Assembly: GCA_030386875.1 (NCBI GenBank)
Contig: CM059573.1
Coordinates: 29,863,891 to 29,927,890 of the forward strand
Source of the DNA: Morinoia aosen
Taxonomy: Eukaryota; Arthropoda; Malacostraca; Amphipoda; Talitridae
Direction of reading: 5' to 3'
DNA length: 64,000 nt
This document shows positions 12,890-24,504 of this stretch, in pieces; positions within the stretch are counted from its first letter, which is position 1; every line of letters begins with the position of its first letter. The translations under genes and the position numbers were made by a program. Under the pieces are notes generated by a model, which saw only the letters and a program-made list of their open reading frames with translations, made no database searches and was not told the origin of the DNA.

Positions 12890-12893
12890 TTAA

Positions 12894-13339
12894 CTTGGAG
12901 CTGAAAAAACACGCGCCGCTGCAGCGCATACTGATAGATGGCACTATTAGTAAATGGTTGTCACAACTGTACGCCCGCCCTTTGCGGTTTGGTGCCGCTC
13001 GGTGGAACTTCTGCCGGAATTACTTTAGTACATACAGCCAAGGTGTAAGATAAATGTCGTAAAAACGCATGAAACATACGTATCTCACTACTAGGAGACG
13101 TTCACGGTAAGAATCTGAAGAAGTCGAAATTTTCTGTTTTAATTCACCTTATAGAAAATTTTCTTCCGCGTTCAACGATATAATTGGCTCTCAAATCCGT
13201 GCATTGGTTCGTCTCCTAGACGGGGTAGAAGACGCATACTAGCGTGACCTTGACGCGCACCAATGGAAGGGCGATCTCCCTCTTCCCCCCGTATAACGAG
13301 TCAGTTTTGGGTAGTCCTATACGGGAATAGCAAGAGAGT
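12894..13339. other. GC-richer unassigned stretch
   Basis: Between the TTAA element and the 175-bp repeats the base composition is more balanced. Two short inverted pairs are visible: CTAGGAGACG near 13090 with CGTCTCCTAG near 13210, and CCCGTATA with TATACGGG at 13290-13325. It may be part of an older foldback element, but no ends can be defined. Confidence 0.3.
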
Positions 13340-14040
13340 TCATTCATGGCCTTGCTTGAAATGCTTCTAACATTCTAAGTCTCAGTGATGAATTATGATG
13401 GTGTAACTGTGTTCGTTTCGAGTCCGGCTGCTCTGAGTCATCAGCTAATTTGCTTGTTGTAAAAACATCTAATCGCCTCCCGTAATTTTGAAGGTACAGG
13501 AATGGAAAATATATCAATCTAAAAAGTTTAAAAAGAGCTACAAAGGAATATAGTTGATGCAAAAAATTAGTTTGAAAAGGACAAAAAAATAATTTAAAAA
13601 AAACAGCTTTTCTGAAACTTGAATTTATTGTTTTTGATATGGATCCTTTCCCACAGTTTTGAAAGTACAGAAATAGTAATTACACCAACCCATAGGGCTC
13701 TAAAAAATCTATAAAACTATAGAGTTTATACGTAATAAAAGACTTAGTTCGTATATTAGGGGGAAATACGATTCTTTTTAGAAAAGTGGCTGTCCTGAGC
13801 ACTTGCAATTTTCTCTTTTAAAATGACCCATCTTCCACAATTTTTGAAGTACAAGAATGGAAAGTATATCATTTGATAGGGTTTAGCAAATTCTATCGAT
13901 AAGGACATCTCGATTTTTGAATGATTTATTATTTTGAGAATTATACGACACGAAATGAAAAAAACAAGAGAAGTAAGTCCAATTCTTTTCAAAAAATTAC
14001 TAAAATTCAAACAATTGAATTATCGAAAATCCACTCGCAC
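13340..14040. repeat. Old tandem repeat, period about 175-185 bp
   Basis: A block of the form CC(C)(G/A)(T/C)A(A/G)TTTTGAAGTACA...AATGGAAA.TATAT recurs at about 13478, 13650 and 13834. Between them a second block (TTTTC.AAA...ACTTGAATT) recurs. The units are strongly diverged with indels. The spacing is typical of satellite-like repeats. Short minus-strand frames here mirror the repeat and are not genes. Confidence 0.55.
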
Positions 14041-14639
14041 TAATCGTTAGAGAACTACATAAGCTATCTAAAAACGAATTGCCGGTTCTGTAGCTTCAAA
14101 CCTGTAAGCCTTGAAAAATTTTCCCTGAATCCCAATTTTTACGGTTTTTTAAAAATAATTTCTGATGCAGACACGAAAAAAAATATCAATCATAAAATAT
14201 TCGATGAATCATTTCACACTAATGGTGACAATTTCATAGAAATCCATCCAGAAATGGCGGCCTTTTTTTGAACCGTTACTGTCTTCTCAAGTTACTGCAC
14301 AGAACTAAACAGATCTGCGATGATTTTTATAGAGAGGGCAACGCCTCGCTCGCAAGCTGTGACCAAATGTGAATGCTTTTACTCTGAAAATGGTAGACTG
14401 ATAAATTATGTTCCATAATTTTCAAAAATGAAATTTAAAGATCAAGATTCCGATTTTGTGATGGTCACTGAATTCTACCTGAAAATTTTTTGGTTGCTGC
14501 CTTCGGTATCGTGTTTGCTAATTATACGTGTGAAAAATGTGCAGGTATTTCAGCATGCTGTATCTTTAAATACAGCACAGCTGACCTCGTGTGTTGCAAT
14601 GTGTGGGTTCGGCTGCGAGGGGTATCTGCAGTGGAGGGC

Positions 14640-14900
14640 AAAGGTTCTTCACAGGTACTCCATCGCGAAATATTACCCTATTGAAAATCGAGGATGGTGC
14701 ACCGGTGGAATATGGTTGACAGGCCTTATTATCCGCGATTTATTGGTCATTCGGCCATCCGACCGATAAAACAACGATACACCGCCCAATTTACGAGTAT
14801 GTTATGGTTGGCACTGCCATCCGTGGCCTCCCGTCCATACACCGTCTTTAATTCGCGGCATCTAGTAGCGATTCAAGGTTGACTTGGCCAAGGACGGCCA
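14640..14900. repeat. Dispersed repeat, inverted relative to 18.6-18.7 kb
   Basis: The segment around 14671-14707 (TACCCTATTGAAAATCGAGG...GGTGCACCGGTGGAA) is the reverse complement of about 18690-18725 (CCACCGGTGCACCGTCTTCG...CAATAGGGTA). Similarity outside this core is weak, so the true length is uncertain. Confidence 0.55.
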
Positions 14901-14904
14901 TCAG

Positions 14905-16516
14905 GCTCAGAATCGCTGATACCGTGTTTTTCTGACACTTGTTTCTCATGTCCTCTCCCATTCAATAATTACTGCTCTGCATTTGTGGTTAATTCTCAAG
15001 TGCATAAATTAATCCTTATCGCACATCGTCAGTAGCTGCAGCAACGGTTCTAAATGTGCACCCAAACCAAATACGGTAAATATGACTCATGCTAATAGTT
15101 TACTTCCCGTTTTAAAATATGATCAACTCTATGGTCGAGTGAAAGTGCATCAAATTGCCGAGGTGTATTGTGGAACGTTTCAATTATATTTAACTTGTTG
15201 GGATATAAATGCACAGGCGTAGCCAAATACATTTCAACAATATCATGAAATTATTATTTATGTAACGGAGGTGAATACTGTATTTCATGCTGTGATTACA
15301 CATGATGGGGTTCAACAATACATGGAGAAATATTAATTCTAAACACTTCAACTGTTTGTCGTTTCATTTAAAATGATAAACATAATGCAATAGAGAACTA
15401 ATTCTGTGATCCTATCGAAAAAGCATAGTAAATATTTCTACTGGTGAATAATATTTGGTATTTGAACTTGGAATCTCGTAACAGAAATATAATTCAAGTT
15501 ACTCACTAGAACAAGAAATAACATAATAAAACGCCTAGTGGCAAAGTTTGTCAATCGTGAAGTTTAGGATGCAGTGAACAAATGAAGTATCGGACATTTT
15601 TCTGTCATTCTCTAATCAGAGTTACTAATTCATCTTTCTTATATATTTAGCCTAAAACAAAAATGTCCATGCCAAATATACCTCCCAATTTGGATGATGA
15701 AGTGAACGGAAAAATAAATACTTCGTTCGTTTTGAATCTGCTCTCGATAAATTATGCATATTTTGAATTGAGATTGGTCTCATCTAAATGTCATAAATGT
15801 TTGGTAACTCTAAGCTACAGAATAGGTTGTTTATTGGTAATACATCTACGGCAATCATGCTCAAGTATTGTGAAGTATTTTCTTATTTCGATATAATATG
15901 ATATCATCAAAGGTTTAAAAAATATCTTAACTCAAAAATATATCACGCTCTCAGTTTTGTGCACTGAAATATTTCTTCACCTTCGGTGAGCAAATGATTG
16001 TTCGTACTTCTAAAATTCACTTTGCTATTATACACTTCGTGTAAGGACCTCAAAGAGCTCTAAAAAATTTACAGTATGGTATCTCACACTTATCCGTTTA
16101 TGTTTTCGTATGAACGTTTAAGCAGAAAAATGCAATTGGTAAATTGCAATCGATTATTTTGGCTTTTCAATGTTGCGCGGTACTCGATTCAGTGATTGTC
16201 GAGTTGACCGTTTTCGTCAGTCTACATTGTAGGCTAATTGTAGACTCTCATTTTGATGTTTTAAAGTTTTTATCGGTAGAAATAGTCATTTTGATAATGC
16301 ATTTTCATTGGGAATATTGGCCATATATTTTAAGTTAAAAATTAACACTGAAAAGTGGTAGAGGACAAGTTCAGGATTGGCAGATTTTAAACATTTTAAC
16401 AGTCAATTGAGGTTGACTCCAACGTTCATAAACATTTTTCACAAATATCTACCAATTTTGGCAAGGTTTTTTCTATATGGTAGTTAGTTCATACCAAGGC
16501 TTTTGGATTGTCTGAG
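14905..16516. other. No supported feature
   Basis: AT-rich with short chance frames (15663-15896, 16144-16338). No motifs or repeats could be delimited. Confidence 0.4.
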
Positions 16517-16524
16517 ATTTTTTA

Positions 16525-16954
16525 GGTCAATATTTACTTTATTGTTGTCAACGATTTTCATAATTTTGTTGCGAAGAATCAATAAAGGAACACATTTAAA
16601 AATGTTTTACACGAATGACATTCTGCCCGGTGATGGGTTATTTTCGAATTATTCAACTTTGAAGCTGGCTTGTGCGCGCCATGGAAGCGCGCGCGGCTGG
16701 CGTAATTTAATTAATAACGGAAGCTAACCCCCTATTACACACGTAAAGGGGTTGCATCGTGAGGGGTAGCCACAGTTCTTTTGGTGAAAATTATAAATAA
16801 AGGTTTCTAGTGACGTTTGTTTACATCGACTCCAAGGTGGCTGCCGCCATGGCGCCAACCGGTACTGAAGATAACGTCTTAAAATCGACTATATTACCTA
16901 TCTGTAGCTACGAAATTATGAAAATCGTTGACAACATTAAAGTAAATATTGACC
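16525..16954. mobile_element. Family Y foldback element, copy 1 (430 bp)
   Basis: The ends are inverted: left GGTCAATATTTACTTTATTG, right (reverse complement) GGTCAATATTTACTTTAATG. The match continues about 45 bp inward (GTCAACGATTTTCATAATTT). A perfect 8-bp duplication ATTTTTTA flanks it at 16517-16524 and 16955-16962. The interior has family blocks shared with the copies at 31729 and 52311: ACATTCTGCCCGGTGATG, a GCGCGC-rich spot, CCCCCTATTACA, AGCCACAGTTCTT and a CCGCCATGGCG core. Only one copy of the inner arm is present, so this is a deletion derivative of the longer palindromes. No transposase is encoded. Confidence 0.88.
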
Positions 16955-16962
16955 ATTTTTTA

Positions 16963-17640
16963 TTTGCTTTGATATTTACACGAACATTTTTATCAAACAC
17001 AAAACATGTAACTAATTTTTTGTCTAATTTTTAATAGATGATTGAAATATTTTTTTATTTGAAAATAATTTATTTAGCTCAGGTACATACAAAAGTGTCT
17101 TAATTGTTCAGTCAGTTTGGATGATTGTGGCACAAACCTGCTTTAAATCCCTAATTGCCAACAGTTCATAATTTTTAATATTTTACATATCAGTACTTAT
17201 TTTGAAAAAATTCCCCCAAAAAATTCTTGAGCTATACCTAGGTATGAAGAAACGATTATCTTTCTTTAGAATATATTTATGCCTAACTTCCACGAGAAAG
17301 AAACATCAATTTGAATGCAGTATTTACAGAGTGATTTAGAATTATATATGAACAACTTATTCCAAGATGTGCCATATAACTAATTTTCAACATCTTAGAG
17401 AATATATTTTTATTATCTTTTGTTATTTACTACACCATTCAAATGAAATTTTTTCATTATGCATAAAATATTCTGACCCACATCTGTTTATTTAAAGCTT
17501 TTGAATTCTATCAATTTACAGTGAAATTTTTGTTTCATATTTCGATAACAATTATTTTAATGTATGTGCTGCAATTCAAAGAAACTTTTGTATTGGATAT
17601 AAAAAATTAATAATAAAATTAGTGTGAATGACAGTCATGT
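16963..17640. other. No supported feature
   Basis: Very AT-rich, no gene or repeat recognised. Confidence 0.4.
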
Positions 17641-17644
17641 CGAA

Positions 17645-17725
17645 AAGTTCGGGGGCCCCCGCGCCACTCATGATGCGGCCGGGGTAAACCAGCGGTAGCT
17701 GTCGGGCCTGGCTGCTGAATTCATA
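17645..17725. other. Isolated GC-rich island of about 80 bp
   Basis: A short block with GGGGGCCCCC, GCGGCCGGGG and GGTAGCTGTCGGGCCTGGC stands out in AT-rich DNA. It could be the head of a degraded SINE. GGTAAACCAGCGGTAGCTG is weakly like a pol III A box, but no B box follows. Function unknown. Confidence 0.3.
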
Positions 17726-18320
17726 TGCCTGGAATGCAAAGTATTTGCGATTGTAATTAGATGGAGATGTATAAACGTTGAAATTTTTTTTCTTATCTAT
17801 GTTTTTTGCAATTTTTTGGTTCTCTGCACTTGTAGCTACCCTTCCCTTGTGGAGGGAGAAAGCTCTCGGCTATACATACATACATCGATATTATAAGCTT
17901 GTAGCTTATAAAAAATATATATTTTACGAATTTTGTTTCATATCCTTCCAATTATTTTCATTCTAATACTCGATTTTTGACGGACGTAGAGGTTGGTTTT
18001 TGAGTAAAGTACCTGACCTATCATAGGGGCGATTGAATATTTTTTGATATCAGGCTTGAGGCTAGAGGTCATTCGACAGGGCTAAATTTTTGAGCTTGCC
18101 TAAGTGGCTTATTAATAGATTGATTTGTATACCAAATATCTGATCGTAGCTACCAAATATCCACGTGAATGCATTGGTTAAGGTTGCGCAATTGATTCAT
18201 ATATCCTAAATAAGGGTATATGATATTTAATATTGGTGTGCGGTTAGCATGGTATGTTAATATTGTTGCTTCTTCACCTTAGCAAAATCAGAATCACAGG
18301 TGATCTCTGTACGATGGATA

Positions 18321-18408
18321 AAAAACGCTCCCAGCTGCCAGTGTATGACGTCACAACCATATGTATATACGCTCGTGACGTCATACACTGGCAGCTGGGA
18401 GCGTTTTT
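18321..18408. mobile_element. 88-bp perfect hairpin, Tc1/mariner-type mini-MITE
   Basis: The two arms of about 34 bp are perfectly complementary (left starts AAAAACGCTCCCAGCTGCCA; right ends with the mirror image) and enclose a loop of about 20 bp. TA lies at both edges (18319-18320 and 18409-18410), as expected for a TA target duplication. Each arm ends at the loop with TGACGTCAC, a CRE/ATF-like palindrome. Perfect arms mean a young insertion or strong arm correction. The alternative is a regulatory cruciform of the host. Confidence 0.8.
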
Positions 18409-18459
18409 TAAGCGATTGCGTATAGGTGGCCACCCGTGATTTGGAGTTGATTAAGGTTG

Positions 18460-18600
18460 CGAAGCGAGCGATTCATTGGATGTAGAGTTGGGTTGAGGTT
18501 GATTTGAAACCATTCACCGGCCTAAGTTGGTTTTAGAGGTGATTTGAGGTTGATTTGAAGCTGTTCACCGACCAAAGTTGGTCGCAGTATGGACGTATTG
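18460..18600. repeat. Short tandem duplication, about 55 bp
   Basis: The block GAGGTTGATTTGAA(A/G)C(C/T)(A/G)TTCACCG occurs twice (near 18495 and 18550), each followed by an AAGTTGGT box. The flanking sequence up to 18725 contains the dispersed core shared, inverted, with 14671-14707. Confidence 0.55.
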
Positions 18601-18729
18601 AGGGCGCAGTATGGTCGCGGAGACTAGACATTTGACCCTCAAATAGACGGTAAACCAACCTCAAATCGTCCATGTTTCCACTCATTTTCCACCGGTGCAC
18701 CGTCTTCGATTTTCAATAGGGTAGTTTTG

Positions 18730-20560
18730 GCTTGAAAATAATCCTGTCAATTTTGGTAAGGGGTATCGGGCTAGGGCTCATGTATGTACATCATAAGCAT
18801 AGTCATAATCGGTCAATATTTACCAGCAAGTTCATAGCAAAACGCTCAAAAACTTCTAATGGTTAAATTAAGCAAACTTTTCCAAATAACTTAAAACTGC
18901 AAATTGCACCGAGCCAATGGGTGCTGACGTATCACTTCGTATGCAAGTGAAAGATGACTTATATTAACAAAAAAAAATTTTGGGCGAGGATTTACGGGAA
19001 TTCATAACGTTCGAAATGAATGTATAGATAACTTTTTGTTTGCTTTTGTTTTTCCTCTACGCATGGAGGCTAAGAAAAATCTCTTAATAGTTTCTAGAGG
19101 TATATCATATATATTAACAGTCTTAATGCAATTGGCATAGAAATGAAAACATATTTATTGCACTTTAGATACGCTTGAACAAAATTGAGTTGTAGCAGGA
19201 AACAAACTTCATCTGCACACAGAATAGACTTCTGGTTCTCTACACGTACTCTACGGGTTTCGAAACGAACATTTAAGTACCTCAACACATTAATATTATA
19301 CGGTTGCTCCTATACTCTCATAAATGGCATTATCTGACCAGTGAACGAAATCATGAATTCATTTTAAACTGCCATATTCATTCTATCACAACTTTTTCCA
19401 ACAAACCTCGGTCATTTTAACCTACCTTATCTTATCCTAAAAAATAACATTACCTCAAATTTCCTATTCCCTCAAATCAGTTGGCCAGAGAGCGACTTCG
19501 AGGTTGAACTGTTCTTTTCTGGTGTTTCGTGCAACATCGAGGATAAATACTCGACTCTACGCAGGTGCTTCTTCAGTGACATGTGTTAATATAATTAGCG
19601 AAGCGCAGGACGCCAGGTGAATGTAAAATGAGTTGATATACAGTGTGCTACAAAAAAATTTGAGTAACCACATACTTGTATGGAAGTAGCATCCGAACTT
19701 AAATTTTGCTATGTGTTAGTTATTTATTGTTGTGAACGAACGTTGACGAACGAACATTTTTTTCGCCAGCTATCTAAGGATTTCAGAGCGTTCAGTGAGA
19801 ATTGCGTACCAAGTGCCAATACTACCCTGGTCATATGCGATAAATGTACTTCAAAACCTTTAGTTCCAAGTTTAGACAAAAATAATATGTGCTCACGTAT
19901 TCACGCCTTAAAAAAAATCATGGCATTACTTCAAAATTTAGTACCACAAACTAATTGTGAAAACTTACTCTAAATTTATAGAGAAAACGTATCTCAGAAC
20001 AATGATCCTGGTGTGTGTTCCCACGCTGGTGAGAAGTAGTTGAAGTGTTAACATAAGCTACGGAACTAACCTTAAAATATTTTAAAGTGCGACGAACAAC
20101 CGGCATATATTGCAGCGTATATTATTCCATCTTCATAATTGATTTGATACTTGTACATAAATGTGTTCAAATATATTGTTTCTGCAGCACTCAATCTTCT
20201 AACTGCAACAACTTAAAAGATTTGAAAACCGTATCTCTGATACGGGTTTTCAAACAGTACCTTGCGAGTGTTCGAGTGAAAACTGATTTCAAAGCAGAAA
20301 TAATGCATGTCAGGATTTCTAGAAATGTTTGTTGTTTGAAAAATCTACTTAAATTCGGAACGTCATGAAGCCGGTAAGACAGATGCACATATAAAGTATA
20401 CAGGTATGAAAGAAGGTGAATTTCATGTTTGTCGGATCAACAACCTAAGTAATGTGTTTGCTCTATCAATAACTAGTCCAATCCCCTTCATTTGAAATAA
20501 AAAAGAGGGCGAATTGAGAGAAAGTTCGTAAGAAATAAAAAAATACAATCTCTCGAGAGT
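18730..20560. other. No supported feature
   Basis: Several short frames (19094-19288, 19680-19973, 20087-20368) lack motifs and are probably chance. No repeat boundaries were found. Confidence 0.35.
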
Positions 20561-20696
20561 TGAGGAGGCCGTGTGAACAGGGCCCGTCAAAATATATAGG
20601 ACTGGAGCTTGTATCACAGATACGATCATCACACACTTTCGGCTGGCTTCGGACAGACAGACCGACCGACCTACGGACGCGGCTCTTATTGTAGTA

Positions 20697-21574
20697 CTAG
20701 TGTGCACGGCCCGTCAAAAATGACAGGATTCCATACCTTTCTTCAACAAATTCTCTAGATGTGGATGAGCAACAAATATGTCCATCCTAACAGTACCCGT
20801 GATAAAAATATTTTCGTCCTTGTGCACTGGTGAAACTCGTATCACAGAAACGGTCATTATAACTACCGTTATGAGCGTGACAGAGAAATGGAAGTGGCAA
20901 ACTCCAAACAAATAGACCATGGGTATGATTAGGGAGTAGCAGGACCCGAGGAAAATCCATGGACAATGTCATCGTTAAGCTAGGTGGACCCGTGAAAAAT
21001 TCCGTCAACATTACCCTACTTATGCTAACCTAACCAATCCTAATCCAAGATAGCCTACCATCTAACCTAATAATACCCGTTGTGTGTTTATTTATATATT
21101 TGTTTGGTGTAAGCTTCTTAAGAAACTTAGGATGCCGGAGTTTACGGTATCATGGATTCCGAATTCCTCAGTGTATTGAAAGATGGCCTTACATTCATTG
21201 ACATGTTTGGCATTTTCTCAGGATAGATTCGGTTAGGTCATGATAGGTTAGGATAGGTGAGTAATGTTGACGAAATTTTTTCACAGGTCCACCTAGCATT
21301 TTTTTCGCGTGGAATTTCCATGGGTCCTGCTACAACCTTATATTACCCCTTGGTTTATTTATATTGGAGTCCGCTCCTTCCATTTCTCTGTCACGCTCAT
21401 AAGGACAGTTATAATGACCGTATCTGTGATACGATTTCATCAGTGCACAAGTACAAGAATGTTTTTTTACCCGGGTACTGTTAGGATGGATATATTTGTT
21501 TGTCATCCACATCTGAAAAATTTCTTCAAGAAAGGCATGGAATCCCGTCATTATTGGCGGGCCGTGCACACTAG
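20697..21574. mobile_element. Foldback element with long inverted arms, TA-flanked
   Basis: The left arm (20697 to about 21050) starts CTAGTGTGCACGGCCCGTCA. The right arm (about 21225-21574) is its imperfect reverse complement, starting (reverse complement) CTAGTGTGCACGGCCCGCCA. The arms are over 330 bp long with many substitutions. TA is at both edges (20695-20696, 21575-21576), which would fit a Tc1/mariner-type MITE. The minus- and plus-strand frames of 70-110 codons here are mirror images of the two arms and not genes. A related partial copy of the end (GGGCCCGTCAAAATATATAG) lies just outside at 20580. Confidence 0.75.
21061..21165. repeat. Inverted repeat B, left member
   Basis: A block of about 105 bp (AATACCCGTTGTGTGTTTAT...GGTATCATGGATTCCG) sits in the loop between the two arms of the 20697-21574 element. 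Its reverse complement lies outside that element at 21657-21762, with roughly 85 percent identity by eye. Confidence 0.8.
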
Positions 21575-21656
21575 TATCCTAATAAAAACCTATCGTGATG
21601 AAATATCTAATATTTCAATGGGTGAAAAAGCCATCTTTTAATGTAACACTGAAATC

Positions 21657-21762
21657 CGGTATCCATGATACCGCAAACTCAGACAACCCATGTTTCTTAA
21701 TTAAGAAGATGACACTAAACAGATATATAAATAAACACACAACGGGTATTATCAGGTTAGAT
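21657..21762. repeat. Inverted repeat B, right member
   Basis: Reverse complement of 21061-21165: GTATCCATGATACCG...ATAAATAAACACACAACGGG. With the arms A and A' of the neighbouring element the order is A-B-A'-B', so the two inverted pairs interlock and cannot come from a simple palindromic element. Confidence 0.8.
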
Positions 21763-22539
21763 AGATTGATTGTCTTCATTTCTGACCTGTCATGGTCGCA
21801 ATCAATTATAAATTGGAAGGCCTTAGTAACGCAGTGTTCCATTGCGCAACAAAATAATAGCGTAGTGCATTAATGGAGAGGAAACGATATTTTTCTGTAG
21901 CTCACCATAAGCAAACGCGTTTGATCATGCCGACATCTATCGGTCGCGCTGATGAGGGAAGATGTGTGATTGTAAATGATACTCGTTCTAGGATTAAATT
22001 ATTTTACTGAATATATGAGTACTTCTATCGTTAAACGTGGAAGTGCTTAATAACAATTCCCTTGAGGAAGTTGGGACTTCGTTATGAGTAGTCTTTTCAA
22101 TAACTTGTGTACCCTTATCCAGTTATTCTGATGAGTGTACAAAATTTTGCACGGCATTAAGCTAAATGTCTCAAAAATATTCTGTGCAGGAACACAGGAA
22201 CACGTCAGCCATTTTGTTGAGTTGCTAATTATATATAAAGGCATTATTAGCTAATTATGCTTACGTTTCATCTTGCAATTCATGCTGAACACTAATAGTA
22301 CACCCGCGCGAAGGCATCAAAACAAGGGTATGCCCTCGAAGTATCGACGGATAGATTGTGTACAGATGTAACTGACCTCTCCGTACTGTATATTTCCAAT
22401 GTGCACAGATTCAAGCATTAGAAATATTATACAAATATTCCAAATAGAGGATTTTTTTGGAGTATTCATTCTCTTTTTAAATGACCCTACATGAATATTC
22501 TTTATTTTTTACTCAATCTCCCCGCTGGACTTAGTCCAA

Positions 22540-24267
22540 CCCAGGCAGCAAAATTTATTGACCTAATATTGAGCCAATGTACAATCTCAATATTGACTGG
22601 ATATTCAAAATGAACATGGGGGCAATACCTTATTTTGGAAAATTCGGTTGATATTAGAAAAATATATTGGCCCAATAACAATATTATCATCAACCCAATA
22701 TCAACTAATTATTGTGTCAATATTGACTTGATAATGAAGTGTTCCCTACAATAACATTGTCTTAATACTCAATTCCTGATAGGTTGTTATTTGTAAAACT
22801 TATGGCCCCGTTAAAGATATTTTCGCTCACCAAATAATAACTATTTATTGTGTCTATATGCACTTGATATTGAAGTGTTCCTTAGAAAATCATTGGCTTG
22901 TAAGACCTGGAGTTGTGGCTGCTTTAGCAATCGAGTTCCGCATACGGGGAGTGAATCAGCGACCTTAGTAATATACACGTACTTCTCACGCAGTTGGTAA
23001 CAGGGATACGTTATGGAGAACTTTGCACTTTCCCCGTAGATGATTTTACATAAACATATTAGTATTAATGAACACAAATAGAATAGAACTGAGTTTGAGG
23101 GGTAACTAAAGTAGGGTACTACAGCCCATTGCTCATTTTCTGATATCAAGTGGATATTGGTAGAATATATTATCCCAATAATAATTTATTTTTAACCCAG
23201 TATCAGCTAATTACTGTGTCACTATTGACTTGATATTGAGGTGTTTCCTTGAACAACAATTTGGCTCAATAATTAATTTTTAATATCGTATCAATATTCA
23301 GAAGGGTTCAAAGACGATATATATATATATAATTCTGATAACTATGTTATCCGATCTACATACCTACAGTACACACCTACAAGACTATGAATTTAACTGA
23401 ATTCAAAATTTATCTACAATCAATGATTACAAACCTCTTCGGAATCGTAGTCCAAATTTTGTGTTGCACGTACGTACCAGTGGTCGGGCAACCTGTACTA
23501 AGCAGCATTTATACGTTCATCTAAGCAGCATATATATGCGTGATTAAAAATTGCACGAAAGCGCTTTACTCAAAGAATGGTGCATGCAAAATGGGTAATA
23601 TGGTAGGAATAGGCCTACTCAATACCTTCGTTACGAAATTAAGTCATTTATATCATCTAAATAAATGACTTTATATCATCTTAATTCAATATGTAGACAT
23701 TTATTGCTATAGTAATGTATGATAAACGTTTTTAGCATATTTTTTGAAAAAATTAGACCTTCGAAACTCATTGGACGACTGAAAAAACAAGAACTGTGAA
23801 CCTGTGATTACAGTAATTCTGAATAAACATATTATTGTGATGTATTCACCTTTCTTGATATCTGTCAAAAATATCTGCACTCATTAATGACTGCAATAAC
23901 TATTAATTAACTTTATTGGTACATTTTTAACAAATTACTCCGTATTATTGGCGTACAATATCAACCCAATATTTGAGCAATAATAATTTAAATTTTTAGA
24001 AATTTTATTAAATTGCGAGATTTTTAATTATTATGAGATAGTTTCCACTTATATGAATATCGTACATATATATATACACTGTTAGTTTAATATTAAAAAT
24101 AAAATTAATTACTACATTGTCCCAATAACAAGTTGATATCATAAATAAATATATCTTTTTTCGATATTGGCTTGTTATTAGCCTAATATTGTAATCCAAG
24201 ATTCCAATATCAGGTCAATAAATAATTATCAACCAAATATTGACCTAATAATTTCTTGCTACCTGGG
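22540..24267. mobile_element. 1.73-kb repeat-filled element with CCCAGG ends
   Basis: The left end reads CCCAGGCAGCAAAATTTATT and the right end (reverse complement) CCCAGGTAGCAAGAAATTAT, giving a short imperfect terminal inverted repeat. The interior is built from diverged copies of a block like CCAATATCAACTAATTATTG followed by TGTCAATATTGACTTGATA and GAAGTGTTCC (near 22690, 22830, 23200), with single motifs up to 24250. AA flanks both ends, but no convincing longer target duplication is visible. No transposase is seen. Superfamily unresolved. The interior frame 22841-23149 has no family match. Confidence 0.6.
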
Positions 24268-24419
24268 AACCGTCGTCTGGGTACGAATATAGGTGCTACT
24301 CAAGCGTGAGGTCTACCGCCATTTATCGCTTTCTCAGGTGCAACTTGGGATGTACAAATTAAGTGCTTATCGCTAAATTAAATATATGGAAATTAATAAT
24401 ATCTATTTGTAAGCTAACC

Positions 24420-24500
24420 TACCCTCACGCTACAGTACTAGCTAGAGGTAGATCTCATGCTATAGCGTGCATGGTAGACCTCACGCTATAGCAGTACTAG
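24420..24500. repeat. Small local repeat
   Basis: The motif GTAGA(C/T)CTCACGCTATAGC and variants occur two to three times in 80 bp, some copies separated by GCAGTACTAG. It is local and short. Confidence 0.45.
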
Positions 24501-24504
24501 AATG

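Noticed and set aside
20697-21641. Several 70-110 codon frames with similar peptides (for example PLPFLCHAHNGSYNDR and PLLPFLCHAHKDSYNDR)
   Set aside because: The similarity arises because they are translations of the two arms of one inverted repeat. The frames are broken elsewhere and have no family match.
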